64,000 nucleotides of DNA from Apteryx mantelli (taxonomy: Eukaryota > Chordata > Aves > Apterygiformes > Apterygidae): contig NC_089981.1 of NCBI RefSeq assembly GCF_036417845.1, positions 24,882,001 through 24,946,000 on the forward strand, given 5' to 3'. A program made the translations under genes and the position numbers. The notes below the pieces were generated by a model, which ran no database searches, was not told the DNA's origin, and saw only the letters and a list, made by a program, of their open reading frames with translations. Below, piece by piece: positions 20,241 through 32,800 of this stretch. How positions within the stretch are numbered: the stretch's first letter is position 1; the number at the start of each line of letters is the position of its first letter.

Positions 20241-22159
20241 GCTGAGGAGACCTGCCACGTCTAATTGGTAGCGGATCTGAGGCCTGCGAGATGCCATTCA
20301 CTGCTGTGCGGCACGTCTGCTCTTTTATCCCTCTTAAAGTCTGTATTGGGGCTGTAAATCTCGCTTTGATCCTCGGCAGACAGGTGAATCCCACCCAGAG
20401 CGCTAGAGATCAGGCGGAATAGTTCCTCCAAAAGCGTAACCATTTTAAGTTTCCTCTGTGAAAAAATCCAAGCGGAAAGAAGGATTCAGGATTTATTTCC
20501 TCACAATTCATCCATTTGCAGCCAACATTTTCAAATGCTGGTGTTGCTGTGGGTAGATTTCCCCTCCCCATGCACATGTACTTTTAGCTGGCCTTGCTTC
20601 CTATTCCCAGTGATTTAAGAAAGATTTCTGCCAAGTAACATAAACAGTAAGTCTTTACAATTTTTTTTTTTTTTTTAAGATGTTCTCAGGTTTCCCACTC
20701 TGGTTTTTCCAAAGATCACCAGATAAACAGGCCTCAGGAAAGATACACCAGGGAAGGCAACTATAAATACTCCAAAAATGTTGAGAATAAGTGTCAAGAC
20801 TTAATGCATAGCTAATGGCCTAATCTGCAGTTTAATCGCAAGACATTTATCTCCTTGCTTGCTTTCACCATAGTCCCTCTGGAATATCAATCCTTTAAAG
20901 CTTATTTATCCTACCAAAGAAAATTCATTTCCTGTGTGCCATAACTGATTCTTCCCCATTTCTTACATTAATATTTATTTTTTTAAATATGTCTCATCAG
21001 TGACTGAGTGCTACCAGTGATGTAGTCTATAACTGATGCAGAAGGTGCCTTTAGATAAAATTGCAATGCAAGCCTATGCTGTCCATCATTAATGATGCAT
21101 TATACTACACAGATATAGATGAAGTGGCCTCTAGCTGGATGTGTCATTGGCTACAACCGTGGTGTTCAGTAACCCTTTCCCAGCGGTCTGCATCCATACC
21201 GCAACGCAGTTGGCTTTGGCACCAGTTTTAGGCCTCCACTTCTCAGAACTTTGTCTTTTGCCCTAAAGGCTGGAAATTAAAACTGACGTTTTACTCCGGT
21301 TCCTTTGTCAGTGCCAGTAAAAAGAAGGTAAATCTTAGTGAGAGCACATGGATGGTTTGCTATAAATGGAGTTCTGTCATTAATTTTACTCTTCTGTTTG
21401 ATGTTGATGATTTGTACACAGCGCAAACCAGGCAGTTTTATTTGACAATGCTGCTGCTGTGTTGCAGGAAATCCAAAGTGAAAATAAAAAAGCTATTGTT
21501 TTGCACTTAGATGAACTACATGTTTAGCACTGATCCTTTGCTAAATTAGGATACACTCAGAGTAGCCTTCCTTGATCAACCTCTAAGCTGTGGTGAGTTG
21601 GATCGGTTTGAGTGCTTGCCGGTTATGGTGTCAGTCACGTCGTGCGTAAAGTTCCTTTTAGCTACTCACGCTCTTCATAAGTTTACAAAAGGTTGTTTCT
21701 TTGCAGTTTCTAGTGATATGGTACCAACCCCTGGTGAAAGAGTAAACCTCCAGTTGTCCCTCTCGTTTGTTGGGAGGTGGAGTCTGACAGCCCCCGTGAA
21801 ATCAGAGGGCTCTGTGGCGATACGTGTTGAACACACACAATAAAAAGATGGTCTTTACCCCAGAGATCTTATAGTTCCCTCTCCCTGCCCTCGATTAAAA
21901 CCTTGGGGGCCCTGGCAACCACACTAGGTCCAGTCCAGCAAATAGGTATGTTTGTCACTGTATTGACGGGCCGGTGTCAGGCTTCAATGCAAGCCAAGCC
22001 TCGGTTTCTGAAAGGAGGTGTTAGGAAACGAGGGGCACCGGCTGACCCTCTGAAAGACAGAGCTGCAAGCCAGGGGGTCTGCAAGAAACTTGAGAACGGG
22101 GCCAGCCAAAGCCTCATGAATTTCAACAAGTTGCAAAGTTGCGTACCTGGGGAAAATAC
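20241..22159. other. Intergenic sequence with palindromic homeodomain-type site
   Basis: No gene was recognised. A poly-T run is near 20662-20678. The part from about 20760 to 21130 is AT-rich and repeat-free and contains the 14-base palindrome CATCATTAATGATG at 21084-21097, a candidate homeodomain dimer site. Confidence 0.35.
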
Positions 22160-22812
22160 CCACCGGCGTCAGTGCTGACCAGGGACCAGCTGGCCGAGGA
22201 GCTACCCCTACCTAAGGACCTTGGCGTACAGTGGGTGCCAAGTGAGCTGAAGTGCACTTTTGTCAGGAATAAGGCAAACCACGTAATGGGCCACTTGAGG
22301 AGGAGCATGGCCAGCAGGTCCAGGGAAGTTCTTATTCCCCTCTGCTTGGTGCTGGTGAGGCTACCTCAGCGCTGGGCCCCCCAGTTCAAGAGGGTTGTGG
22401 ACAAACTGGAGGGTGCCCGGTGTAGGGTTGTGAAGATCACACGTACTGTGAGGGAGATTGAGGTTGTTCAGCCTGGCAAAGAGGAGGCTGGGGGTGATCT
22501 AATAGCAGCCAACAACAACTTGAAGGGCAGCTACAGAGATGATGCAGCCAAGCTCTTCTTGGTAGCAATAGCTGATATCACAAGGGACAGCGGCCACAAG
22601 TCACCGCTCGGGAAATTCAGATTGGACATTAGGAAAAACTTTATCCCCAGGTACTTAGATGGCAAATCTCCTTCCTTGGAGATATTCAGAGCTTGTCTAG
22701 AAAAGTCACAGCTGAGCTGATGTGTTGGTGATAGTCTTGCAAGCCAACAAGGAGGTTGGCTGAGAGATCTCCAGAGGTCCCTTCCCACCGGCAGTTCTGT
22801 GGTTCTGTGAAG
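22160..22812 (+). mobile_element. CR1 LINE 3' fragment
   Basis: This is a 5'-truncated copy of the avian CR1 retrotransposon. An open frame of 193 codons (22139-22720) covers the degenerate C-terminal part of the reverse-transcriptase protein. Recognisable pieces include SREVLIPLCLVLVR, WAPQFK, GGDLIAANNNLKG, FRLDIRKNF and SPSLEIFRACL. The stretch that normally links WAPQFK to the later motifs is partly deleted. The 3' end shows GATCTCCAGAGGTCCCTTCC followed by TTCTGTGG and TTCTGTGA octamers, the avian CR1 tail. The catalytic domain is absent, so it cannot move by itself. Confidence 0.88.
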
Positions 22813-23399
22813 TCTGGGGGCTGGAATCCCTGCTTTCATTTCCTCTTTAAAATAAAAATAATGCTCAACCAGACATCCAGACTTCAACAAGTGAGCAAAC
22901 AAACATTCAAAGCCCCAAGCAAACAAGCAAGCAAACAAAACCCGAAGAAGACAAATGAGTTTTGTTTGTTTGTTTGAATTCCCCAATTTGTAGCCAGCCT
23001 ACTATTTTGTGAGGCTCTAACACTTCTTTTTTTCCCCCCCAGTGTTTTGGCTTTGGCTAGTAGTCTGTGGTCTGAGTGGAGACACATGTGAGCATTTGCT
23101 AGCTCAGGCTCTCTATAAATTTGCAGCACCTGGCACTGTGGGGAAAAGGGAACAACTTAACATCTTGGCTAGAGTGCACACAACTGTGTCTAAGACCTAG
23201 ACTTGGTCTAGTATCTGTATAAATCTACTGCAAATAGCACGAAGACTTGGCGACAGCCGTTCTGTTTTAAGTTTAATTTTCCACCTTCAAAAATAAAATA
23301 AAAGTGCTTTTCATGAAGAGTTAAAATACTCATCTCTTCTGAGCTACTGGTGGCAAAGAAGTGAAAGAGTTAAAGAGTTGTGTCACATGATCTTGCTTG
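22813..23399. other. Intergenic sequence upstream of SLC22A18
   Basis: It contains AAAC/CAAG-rich simple sequence near 22890-22945 and the reverse-sense TTTG run at 22961-22976. No gene was recognised. Confidence 0.5.
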
Positions 23400-23710
23400 G
23401 AGCAAAGTCCGATTTCAGCCCCGCTGGGATCCTCGAGCTGGTCTTCACTGCAATGGTCCTTGAAGCAAGGAGCGCACCTGGGACAAGGCTGAGGAACAAG
23501 GCCCCTGGTTCATTGAGCGGTTGTCTGTGATCCTGTCCGACAAGTAATCAAGGAAAAAAAGTAATCGCCAGCATGCTGACTCAGCATGTTTCCTACTGCT
23601 AAGCTTTGAACTGTAAACACAGCTTTGCACTTCTCTTATGCTTGGTGTTGCCAGCCTGAACGTGCCTTCGTGCGGTTTTTCAGCCTGGGCAGTCTGCAGC
23701 AAGCCGTGCC
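23400..23710 (+). promoter_or_regulatory. SLC22A18: SLC22A18 5' flank with MARE / antioxidant-response site
   Basis: The 13-base sequence TGCTGACTCAGCA at 23574-23586 is a perfect T-MARE, inside a 17-base quasi-palindrome at 23572-23588. It also fits the antioxidant-response element pattern TGAnnnnGC. It lies 125 bases upstream of the start codon. A GTGCGGTTTTTCAG at about 23669-23682 could be a splice acceptor for an upstream non-coding exon, so this may be promoter or intron. No TATA box was seen. Confidence 0.55.
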
Positions 23711-23884
23711 ATGAGCGCTGCGAGCACCCCAGCCAGCTCTGGGGCTGAGCAGGGAGCAGCGCGAACGAAGAGTGAGGGTGAAGAGCGATCGGAGGAGGCC
23801 AAAAAGCAGCAAGTGATCCTAGTTGCCTACCTGATTGCAACCCTAGACCTGATCTTCCTGTTCATGCAGCTGGGAGTCATGCCA
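23711..23884 (+). CDS. SLC22A18: SLC22A18 coding exon 1
   Basis: It encodes residues 1-58: a hydrophilic, Glu/Lys/Ser-rich N-terminus (1-32), then the first membrane helix at about 33-56. It ends in phase 0 at CCA|GTGAGT. The ATG is the only in-frame start near the helix; the N-terminus differs from mammals, as usual for this tail. Confidence 0.9.
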
Positions 23885-26800
23885 GTGAGTATGGCTTGCC
23901 TTGCTTTGCTACTGCACCACGATTCTCTCCTTCAGCACTGCCTATGCAGTTTCCCAGCAAAATCAGAAGAGGTTTCCAGCAGGAAAGAGAGAGGAGCGTA
24001 TGTCCTATATGGCAGGCAAGCTGCGACTCTGTTGTTTCCTGAGTGACTGTCTTCAGAGCAAGTGTTCGCAGGCAGTAAAAGCTGGTTTATTACTTGTATT
24101 GCCGGAGCACCTTGAGCCCTTTCTGGGCTGAGGGCCCCGCAGAGGCTCTGCGCACGTGTGTTTTGAGCCTCTCTGCTTCCCTGACTGAACGGGGAAGCTA
24201 TGGTAGGTGAGTGACCTGCCAAGCAGGCAGCAGCAAAGGTAACAGAAATGGGAGGTTTCAGCTCAGAGTACCAGGCTTTTTGTGGTAGTAGTAACCCAGT
24301 CAGGCGTAGGAGTTGTTGCTTCTCGCCTGCTGACCTCTTCTACCCCCTTTCCTGCTCCAGCAGGAGAGGATTTGAAGGGGAGGTAAGTGTTGGCACTGCA
24401 GTCTGTCCTTGTCAAACTGTCTTGCCTGTGCGTGAGGGGCTGCAGAGGTAAAGAAGGACCCCTTGCAGGAGCCTGGAGCTGGGCCCGCCGCCAGCGGCGA
24501 GGCGTGAGTGTGCCTTGAAATAGCAGGAGGTGCTGGATGTGGCTGACCTGAGCGGTGAGAAGGGCTGAGGAGAGGGACTTGGACCCAGGTGGAGGACGGG
24601 AAGCTGCAGGCAGAGCTGAGAGGGAGCTGGGTGGTCAAAGCAAAGCATCAGCATCTTCTCTAGGTACTGGGGACACTGCCAAAACCATAGGGGAGGGTGT
24701 TGCAATGGTCCAAACACATCTTGGGAAGGAGTACCAGCAAACACAAATATAGGTGCCATCTCTCTGTATGTGCCCTGTATTTTGTACATCTTCCTTTTTT
24801 CCCCACGCTTGTCCTCTCTCTTGTTTCTTTTTCTGTTTGTGCACTTCGGATGTGTGATAGTCTGGCTGTCCATCCGTGTCTCGGGTGACGCCGTGCCTGT
24901 TGGGAGAGCTCTGTAGCTTCGTGCCTCCAGAGGCAAGCTGCACCCCTCCTCCTGGTGCTAAGCTATAACCTGAGCCAGCTGGCTCACAAACAGTTTATTT
25001 GTGGCGGATTAGTGTAATCGCGCTGGACCATGAGAACAGGTAGCAGGATAGTCTAAGCAGCAGCGCTTCTGTTCATGCACAAAATAACTCTCCCTGGAAA
25101 GCCCGAGAAAGGCATAAACCCCACTTCAATCTTTCTATATTCCAAGCAAGCAGTAGGTGAGACCACCCAGAGGAGGTTGGCTCTTGGCGTTGTCCTTTTC
25201 ATACACCCAAGGGCTGGTCATATACTGTTTAAATTGAATAGTCCAGGCTACAGGAAGCAAAGCAGTTTTGGAAAGCGCATCTTCATTTACCGGATTCCTA
25301 TGCTTTGCCCAGCAGGACCAAGCCGAGCCGGGGAAGTTTCTGGACCTGGGTACAGAGCACACATCGGGAAGGCAGGCTGGTTTGGGGCACCCCCGCACCT
25401 TCAGTGAGCTGCGCTGTGAACTGAAGGAAGGGAGTGTTTAGAGCTGTAGTCCTCTACGTGCAGAATTTAAGCTCTTTATTCAGAAATATAACATATTTCA
25501 TTTCCCTGTCCTCATTTTTTTTTGGTTTTGTTTGTTTGTTTGTTTTTAGTACTTGGCAAAGAGCCTGGGTTTGGACTCGGTTGGGTTTGGCTACCTCCAG
25601 ACAACCTTTGGTGTTCTTCAGCTCGTGGGAGGTCCCATTTTCGGAAGGTAAGTGAGAACAATTCTCATGACCCTCTTCATTCCTGAAAAAAGCCAGGCAT
25701 TCTTATATTTTAATAAAAATGCTTTATTTCTAGTTCATGCCCCTGTTGAAATGTTTGAAGATTTCATAAATGGACAAGGGGAAAATAAATATTGTAATTA
25801 CAAATACTGAAGCATAGAAGCAGCCTTTATATTAACTTAGCTACATTTTAATGACACACGTTTAAATGTAACAGTATACTCAGATCCTTAGAGCTTGAGT
25901 TCTGATGGTTTAATCTTGCAGACATTTTATAGCCATGTGTAAGTTTAGAAATGTCACGTGGCTGGGAAACCTTTAAAAAAGAGAGCACTTATTTATTAAG
26001 TAGAACTATCAGTGAAAAGAATGAGGATCATATTATTTCTACAGCTGAATCTTACCTCATCTAGGTCAGTGTGGTTAAACACAAAGCTAAAATTCCTCTA
26101 GATTTTATGTGAATATTAGGGACTGATGTATCTACAAGCTCATCTACAGAAGTGTAGATTTAGACTGTAAGCTCTAGGGGATCCTCTGGCATGCAGTGCA
26201 TAGCACTTTGGGGACCTGATCTCCCAGAGCCTTTAGATGCTACCACAGAACACATTTTTTAATTAATAATTGTAACTATAAAAAAGATTCTTCAGTACAT
26301 CTTGGAAGAAAATTCATTCCTAATTCCAAGAATTGAGATGGTGTAGGTGACCCAGTTTGAATGATTTTTCTGTTATTATACAAAATTGGAGAGTAGTATT
26401 TCTGTTCTGGGCCTGGTACCATCTGAAATCCTGGGTTTTGTCCATGCATATTATTCACTAATGTCCAGAAGAGATACTTGATGGGAACAGGGAAATGGCG
26501 TACAAAAATCCATTTAGGCCTGGGCTCCCGGTGGTGTGGATGAGACTGAAGGTATGTATTGCCATATTGAAGCCAAAATTTGCAATGTAGATTTGAGATA
26601 AAAAGGCTTTTTTCTAGATTTGCAAACATTTTGTCCTCAGCACGGAGGTAGATTTTAAAGAAAAGGGGAGAGCAACAAGAAATGGAAATGTGGAAGTAGC
26701 TTACGTCAGTTTTTCTTGTTCATCTTGACTGACATTGCTGAACAGCCATGAGGAAATGAAGCACTGAAATTACTCCTTAGTCTGGGGCTTTTTTGGTTTT

Positions 26801-29800
26801 GTTCTGTCTAGTGAATTGAAGTCTTTACGTTACAAACAGCTAACAAACTTCCGTGGGTTTGATGTAAACAGAGAAGTCTTGACCTGTACCTCTTCCTCAA
26901 TGCAAACCCCTTGCATTATTTATGCTTGAATTTGTTTGTAGACTAGTCTTCTATGCAAGGTACCATTTATCTGCTAACTGTAATATAAAACTTTAATAAA
27001 ATGAAGAAAGGAGGAATTGGAGTGAAAAGCTTTACTAGGGCCTATCTTATGGTAATCTTAGTCCCAGTTGCTAAGAACAGTTTCTGTGGTACTCTTGGAC
27101 TTTGTCCAAATTAGCGTTTTAAAATATCTTATAAAGCCAATGCATTTAAACCAGGGAGTTGAACAAAACCTGAATCAAAAACAAAACCTGATTTGGCTGT
27201 TTCTTTTTTCTTCCCTTCAAAAGGAAGCAAATTTGAGCTACTATTGCAAAGTCTGTATTGAACCTAAACAGAAAACTTTATTTGCTTTAGTTGAAACTGA
27301 GTGAGAACTGTTGTTTTGAATGTGCTCTGGAAGGGAATTGGAATAAGTTTAATCACCACTGGACCTGAACTGAAAAATTAGCTAGCCTGGTTCCTTGGTT
27401 TGAACCAACTCTGAGTTTCAAAGTAAAACTTGAGGGCAATGAAACACTGAAGTTGTAATATTTAATGAGTTACTGCACATCAGCTGAGCTGCTCTAACTG
27501 CCTCTGCCTGTGATAAAACACATTTATTCGTTTCAAAGTCAGTGGAAGCAATATAAGCAAGCACAGTGAAGTGCTCACGCTTACAAGGGGTTTGGACGTC
27601 AGCTGAGCGGTGGTACCTGCTGCGTGTGCCCATGTCCCCGGGGTGGGCTGGTTAATGTGGTTAGCTGCGCGTTTCAGTGCTGTACCTTGCACTCGAGTCC
27701 AGGCAAGGCTTCAAGTATTTCTTCAAAGGCACGATTTTGCATTTCTAGCAATTCCCAGTGAGGAGAGATTGTCACAGTGCTCGGCACCCCATGAGCTGAG
27801 CTGCTTGGGAAATCCTGCCCTCTTTTGGGTAGTGAGCACTCCTGAAAATTGATCTATCTGTGCTTCTTGCAGCAAATAGATGAGTGTGTGGCTTGGGTAG
27901 CTCTGTAATGTCCTGCACAATCCCACTTCTGAAAACCTTGCACACTTTCTGTACCAGATTTGCTGACCAGTTTGGCGCCCGAGCGGCCTTGATGCTCTCC
28001 TGTTCCTCTGGAAGTGCCTTCTTCCTGCTGGCGTCTATCTCTACCAGCGTCCCTCTCCTCTTCCTCTCCCGGCTGCCGGCAGTGTTCATGCATGGGATAC
28101 CAGGTAAGGTCAGTCAGGCTGAGGGACTTCCCAAATTGCTTTTATTGCCCAGCTCCACTCTTCTTGCTCACCTTGCTCAGAATCAACAGCCCCAGTAGCA
28201 AGGAGGAAAGTAGGAGGAACATGTTGGTGGCTACCAGGGTTGAAGCAGTGAGAACATGAGGCAGCACATATATTGGGTAGAGAAAGCAACACTTGTCACC
28301 CGTAGTCCCAGATCTGTCCTGCTGCATGATCTTGAGCAGATTGATTGGATTTCCCCACTTGGACATGGGCAATGAATGCTTGCTTATAGCACTGCTATCC
28401 CAAACTTCTCAGCTGCCTTCTCACAAGCAGCCAGTTTTGTAGGGGAGCTTTTCCCCAACATGTAGTGCACATAAAGCCTGGTAAAATGAGTGTATTAGTC
28501 AAAATGACACGTGGTTACAAAAATGCCTTTCATTTCCCACCAAGCCATTCTGCTTTGGTCTGGCTTTCCTAAATGCTTCCGGTAAAAAAATACACAACCT
28601 TTAGCTAGTAGAAGTCTGTGTAACTCATGCAGCACTGCAAGCTGCTGAAAGTTGACAAGGGTGTTAAGCCTACTTTTGCCACCCATGAAGTGGTTTATTT
28701 AAGTGAGTTGAGTCTTTGTTTCCTATGATTTACGGACTGAATCAATCCCACTCAACAGTGTGTGAGCATTTGCCCAAGGTTGCAAGTACTCCTTTCTGGT
28801 ACGCACAGTTCCCACGGCCTAAAAAAATTATGCCCACCCCTTAAATCCTGCGGCAAGTTTTTTCACTGGATGCTTTTCCTTGCAGGTGCTCAGAAGGTTA
28901 TTACAGATCTGACTACTCCTTCTCAGCGTGCTGGTGCGTTGGGGAAGTTGGGTCTTTGCTTTGGAATAGGAATTATTGTTGGCTCTGCACTGGGAGGTGT
29001 CCTCTCCACCAAATTCGGGTGAGTGGTTAAGTTGTCCAGTGTTTGCCTTGTTGCAACCACTGAGGGAACTGCTAAGGAGTATTTGGGAGTTGTTTGTTTG
29101 TTTTACAGCTTTTGATGATATCTTATTCTTTGAGTGAAATATTTAACTGTGAGTGATGCATTCTTGTGCTGGAGCAGGGCCTGGTACAAATTAGAGTGGC
29201 CAAAAGATTTCTCTAACTTCTACTAGTAGATTTTTTTTTTTTTCACTGATTTTTAGCAGAAGGAGTCAATAAGGCAAAGAACATTCCCGAACTGGCTGCT
29301 ACAGTAAGCCACCCCTATGTCCTGTTGTGCCAGAGGGTGAGGAAGAATTGGCAGCATTACAGCAGTGTTGGATAGCTTGGTTGTAGACCCTTTTTTGCCA
29401 TGCTGGTGATGGTAAAGGATCATACCAGAATTCAATATTTTGTTTTTCATAATGACGAAAAGAACTATTTGCTTTGGTTTTAAGGAGGCCTTGTCGAAAA
29501 GCTCATCTTCTGCCTTCCTGAACTGATATCAAAGTAGGAAAGATTAATAAAACAAAACAAAAAACCTAAGTGAGGAAAATGAGTCTAAGTTTCTCTGCCA
29601 GCTCCTTACTGCTTGGAGAAGAGTGTGCAGAAGAGCAACGCACAGCTGCGTAGCCTGCTGTTTAGAAATGGTGTTGTACGGTTGAGAAATGGAAATCTCG
29701 GGCAGTGTGAAACTCGTGCAAAAATTGATGTGCTTGGAGGGATGCTCAGTACAGAACAAGACCTGAGGAAAGCAAGCTTGGCACAGCGGGGGCAGAAATG

Positions 29801-32800
29801 AGGAGGTTTAGCCCTGTCGAAGCAAGGGTTAGGGACTGAAGCATGCAGCTGCAAGCTCTGACCATTGCCTTTGCACCTTCCACAGCCCAGCACATCGTAA
29901 TGGGCTGCTGTCACTTTTTCTTACGTGCTGCAATAGAAAAGAAATTCCTGATTTGGAGCATTTATTTTGAGCTGTGCTTTTTTTTTTTTTTTAATGGCCT
30001 TTTGCTTCTGCAGATTCAGTTTAGCATGGAAATAGCTTCTTTTTCAACATTTGCGAGCATTATAGTGGTTCTGTAATGTAGGTTAGAGGTTAATTAGGAG
30101 AAACTCTGGATTTCTGGAGTTTTGCTTCTAGAAGAAATCGGTGACACTGATAAGTTCTCGTGTCCACTAGATGTCACCATTGGTCTGCCCTGAAACGTAG
30201 CGTCTGCCTGCAGCCTCTGCTTCATCATCGCATGGAGCTGTGTGCCCTAGCTCCGCTTAATTATCAAGCGAAGTAATGTTATTCATTAAATACCAGTTTT
30301 CATGAGCTTCAGACAGCTTGGTGAAATATCACTGATTTCAATAGGCAGCAGATACGGCCCTTTAGCTTTTCCTGACTTCAGATTGTGATCCTTTTCCTCG
30401 TTCATACGTGCTGCAGAACGTATGTAACGGTAGGTAGCGTGGGCATGGTGCGCAGGGCATGCCCAGGCCCGGTGCTGTGTGTTGGGTATTGCTCTATCGA
30501 TTCCCTCGTCGCTGGTGCTGTTCTGTGTTTGCTGATTGACGCCAGGCTGGCTTGGCGGAGCCACGTTGTCGTCACTGTATGGCCACATAAAATGAAAATT
30601 GGGGATGTACGTAATATCAACTTAATTTGGGACTTGAAAGCACTTACAGATGTTGCTGCTGAGGTGTCTTCTAACGAGTATTTTTTTTCATCAAATATAA
30701 TAACTGTATACCTTCAGTGTGTGTTAATCGGCTGAAAGTAAAGATTACCTCGGTTCTTGGCTTAATCCTGTGTTACCTGCCCATATTTAAACATCAGCAT
30801 TTAAATAGCATTGTCGTTCCGCAAGAAGATGGGGTTTTTGCTTTCCAGTGTTGGTGTGTCTCAGCCGCTGGCTCGTGTCGTAGAAGAGGTGACCATTGAA
30901 AGAACTGGGTGTGGGAGAGATTTCTCCGTTTCTGTTCTTAAATTTGCGATATCTGAATGTAGCCCGGCCTTTGGAGGATGGGGCTGGGTGCTGTCGGTCA
31001 ACACAACTCTTCCAGGTTCCCCAGGCTGGAAGATTCTGGCCCTTATGTTTTCCTCTCGCAACACGGCACTGACGAAAGTGAGCCTGTAATTACAGGGAAG
31101 TAAGGAGGCTGTGCTTAAAAGCTGTGTGGCTTTCCAGTTTCCGGTGTTAGCGGGTCATTGCCCGCCCGCCTGGCGGAGGGCAGCTTTGGCTCACGAGCAT
31201 CCCCGCGGGCCGAGCCCCGGGCGGCACGGCGGGAAGCAGCCCAGCCCGCCTGCCCGCCCGCCCGCGGGGGTCTGAGCTCCCCAGCGGAGGGGTGACTTCA
31301 AGTCAGACCTGCGTGTGCTTTGTCTGTGAAATGTGGCTCTGCCTCTTGCACGTCGAGGAGTTGCTTGCAGGCTGTCTTCCCCCTGTTGCACTTAATTGCC
31401 GGGAACCTTTATCATTAATATGCTAACCCTTTACACTCGCCTCTGTACAAACGGTGCATGCACCTGCGAAGGAGGAGCTTTCTGCGGGCAGGATGATGGC
31501 CGGGCAGATTTACACCAGTGGAGGATCAGGCACAAACCAATTAATTAACACAAGCAGTTTTAATTTCAATCATTTGGAAAGGTTTTTGTGTTTGTAGATT
31601 TATTTATTTTTTTAATTGGTGCTTTTTGGTGATCAATCAGTTTGGATCAGGCTTACAGATATAAGTTCCTAGCTTGAAAATAGCTGCTGTGGTTCATCTG
31701 ACATCTCCAGATACTTGGTGAGCCTGTAAACTGCTTCACAGATAATCCACAAAAGGTGGCTAAGAAAAGTAGATCTGGTGTGGGCTGTGCAAAGGTCCCC
31801 CCTCCCCACACACGTACTGGAAAACCGCTAGGGGACCGCAAACTGCAGAAGGTTGTGTAGCACTGGAAAGAGGTGATTTAGTGTCGGTTGTGGACTTTTG
31901 TGTCAATGCTGTGGGTTAAGGGTGAAAGACTAAGGCTGGGATTCATTTTCAAAAGTGGAAAGATGAGCGTAGTTAGCCTAACTACAAAGGTTTCTTCCTT
32001 TCTTCTGGGACTATGATTAATTACACTTGGCTGCTTTGCCTTTCTTCTTTCTTTCTAACAAGGACATATAGAAGCTTTGCTGCATGACCCAAGATTTGTT
32101 CGCTTTCTACGGATGGGGAGAGGTTTCTTCATTTTAGTGACTCAACTGTAGGCTTAAATCTCTTGGAACAATTATTCTTTTGAACTCGGGATTTTCCTGG
32201 CCAAACCCCTTTGGTCTCTTATTTAATATTATTATAACGGGGTTTGGGGATGGGTTTTTTTTTTTTTTCTTCTTTCTTTTGGCTGTGCTATTATCCTCCT
32301 TCCTCAAGGGGAGAAGGAGGAGTTTGTTTGCCTGAAGTAGGGAATTACACTTTTTTTTTTTTTCCCTCCAATAAACCATTTGAGCAATGTCCTCTGGCAG
32401 GGAATTTCTCAGGCGGCAGCGTGGGCGTTTCGGGGGCCGAGGGCTGGGCGGGAGCAGGGCGCGGGGCGAGTGGGTTGCGCTCCCTTCCCAGACAAAGCAG
32501 GGCATTCTGCTGCTGGGAACCGCTCCTGCCCCTTTCCAGCACAAACCCCGGCGTTTCTCGGCTGGGGACAGCGTCGATTAGCCAAGCGGCATGGTTCGGT
32601 GACGCTGGCACAGGCATCCCTTTGTTATCCATGTCGGGCGGCTTCGGAGGGCAAGGTGGTGTCCGCTCGTCCGGGAGCTGCGGTGTGGTCCATCTCCGTG
32701 GCTTGTGCTCCGCGGCACGGCAGCATTGGTGGGGAGGGAAGAACGGGCTGTTTGTCATGGAGCCATCGGATTAGGGAAGGAGTAGAGGACCTCTAGGAGC

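Noticed and set aside
22139-22720. A possible host gene of 193 codons
   Set aside because: Its sequence is the degenerate C-terminal part of a CR1 LINE protein followed by the CR1 3' tail.
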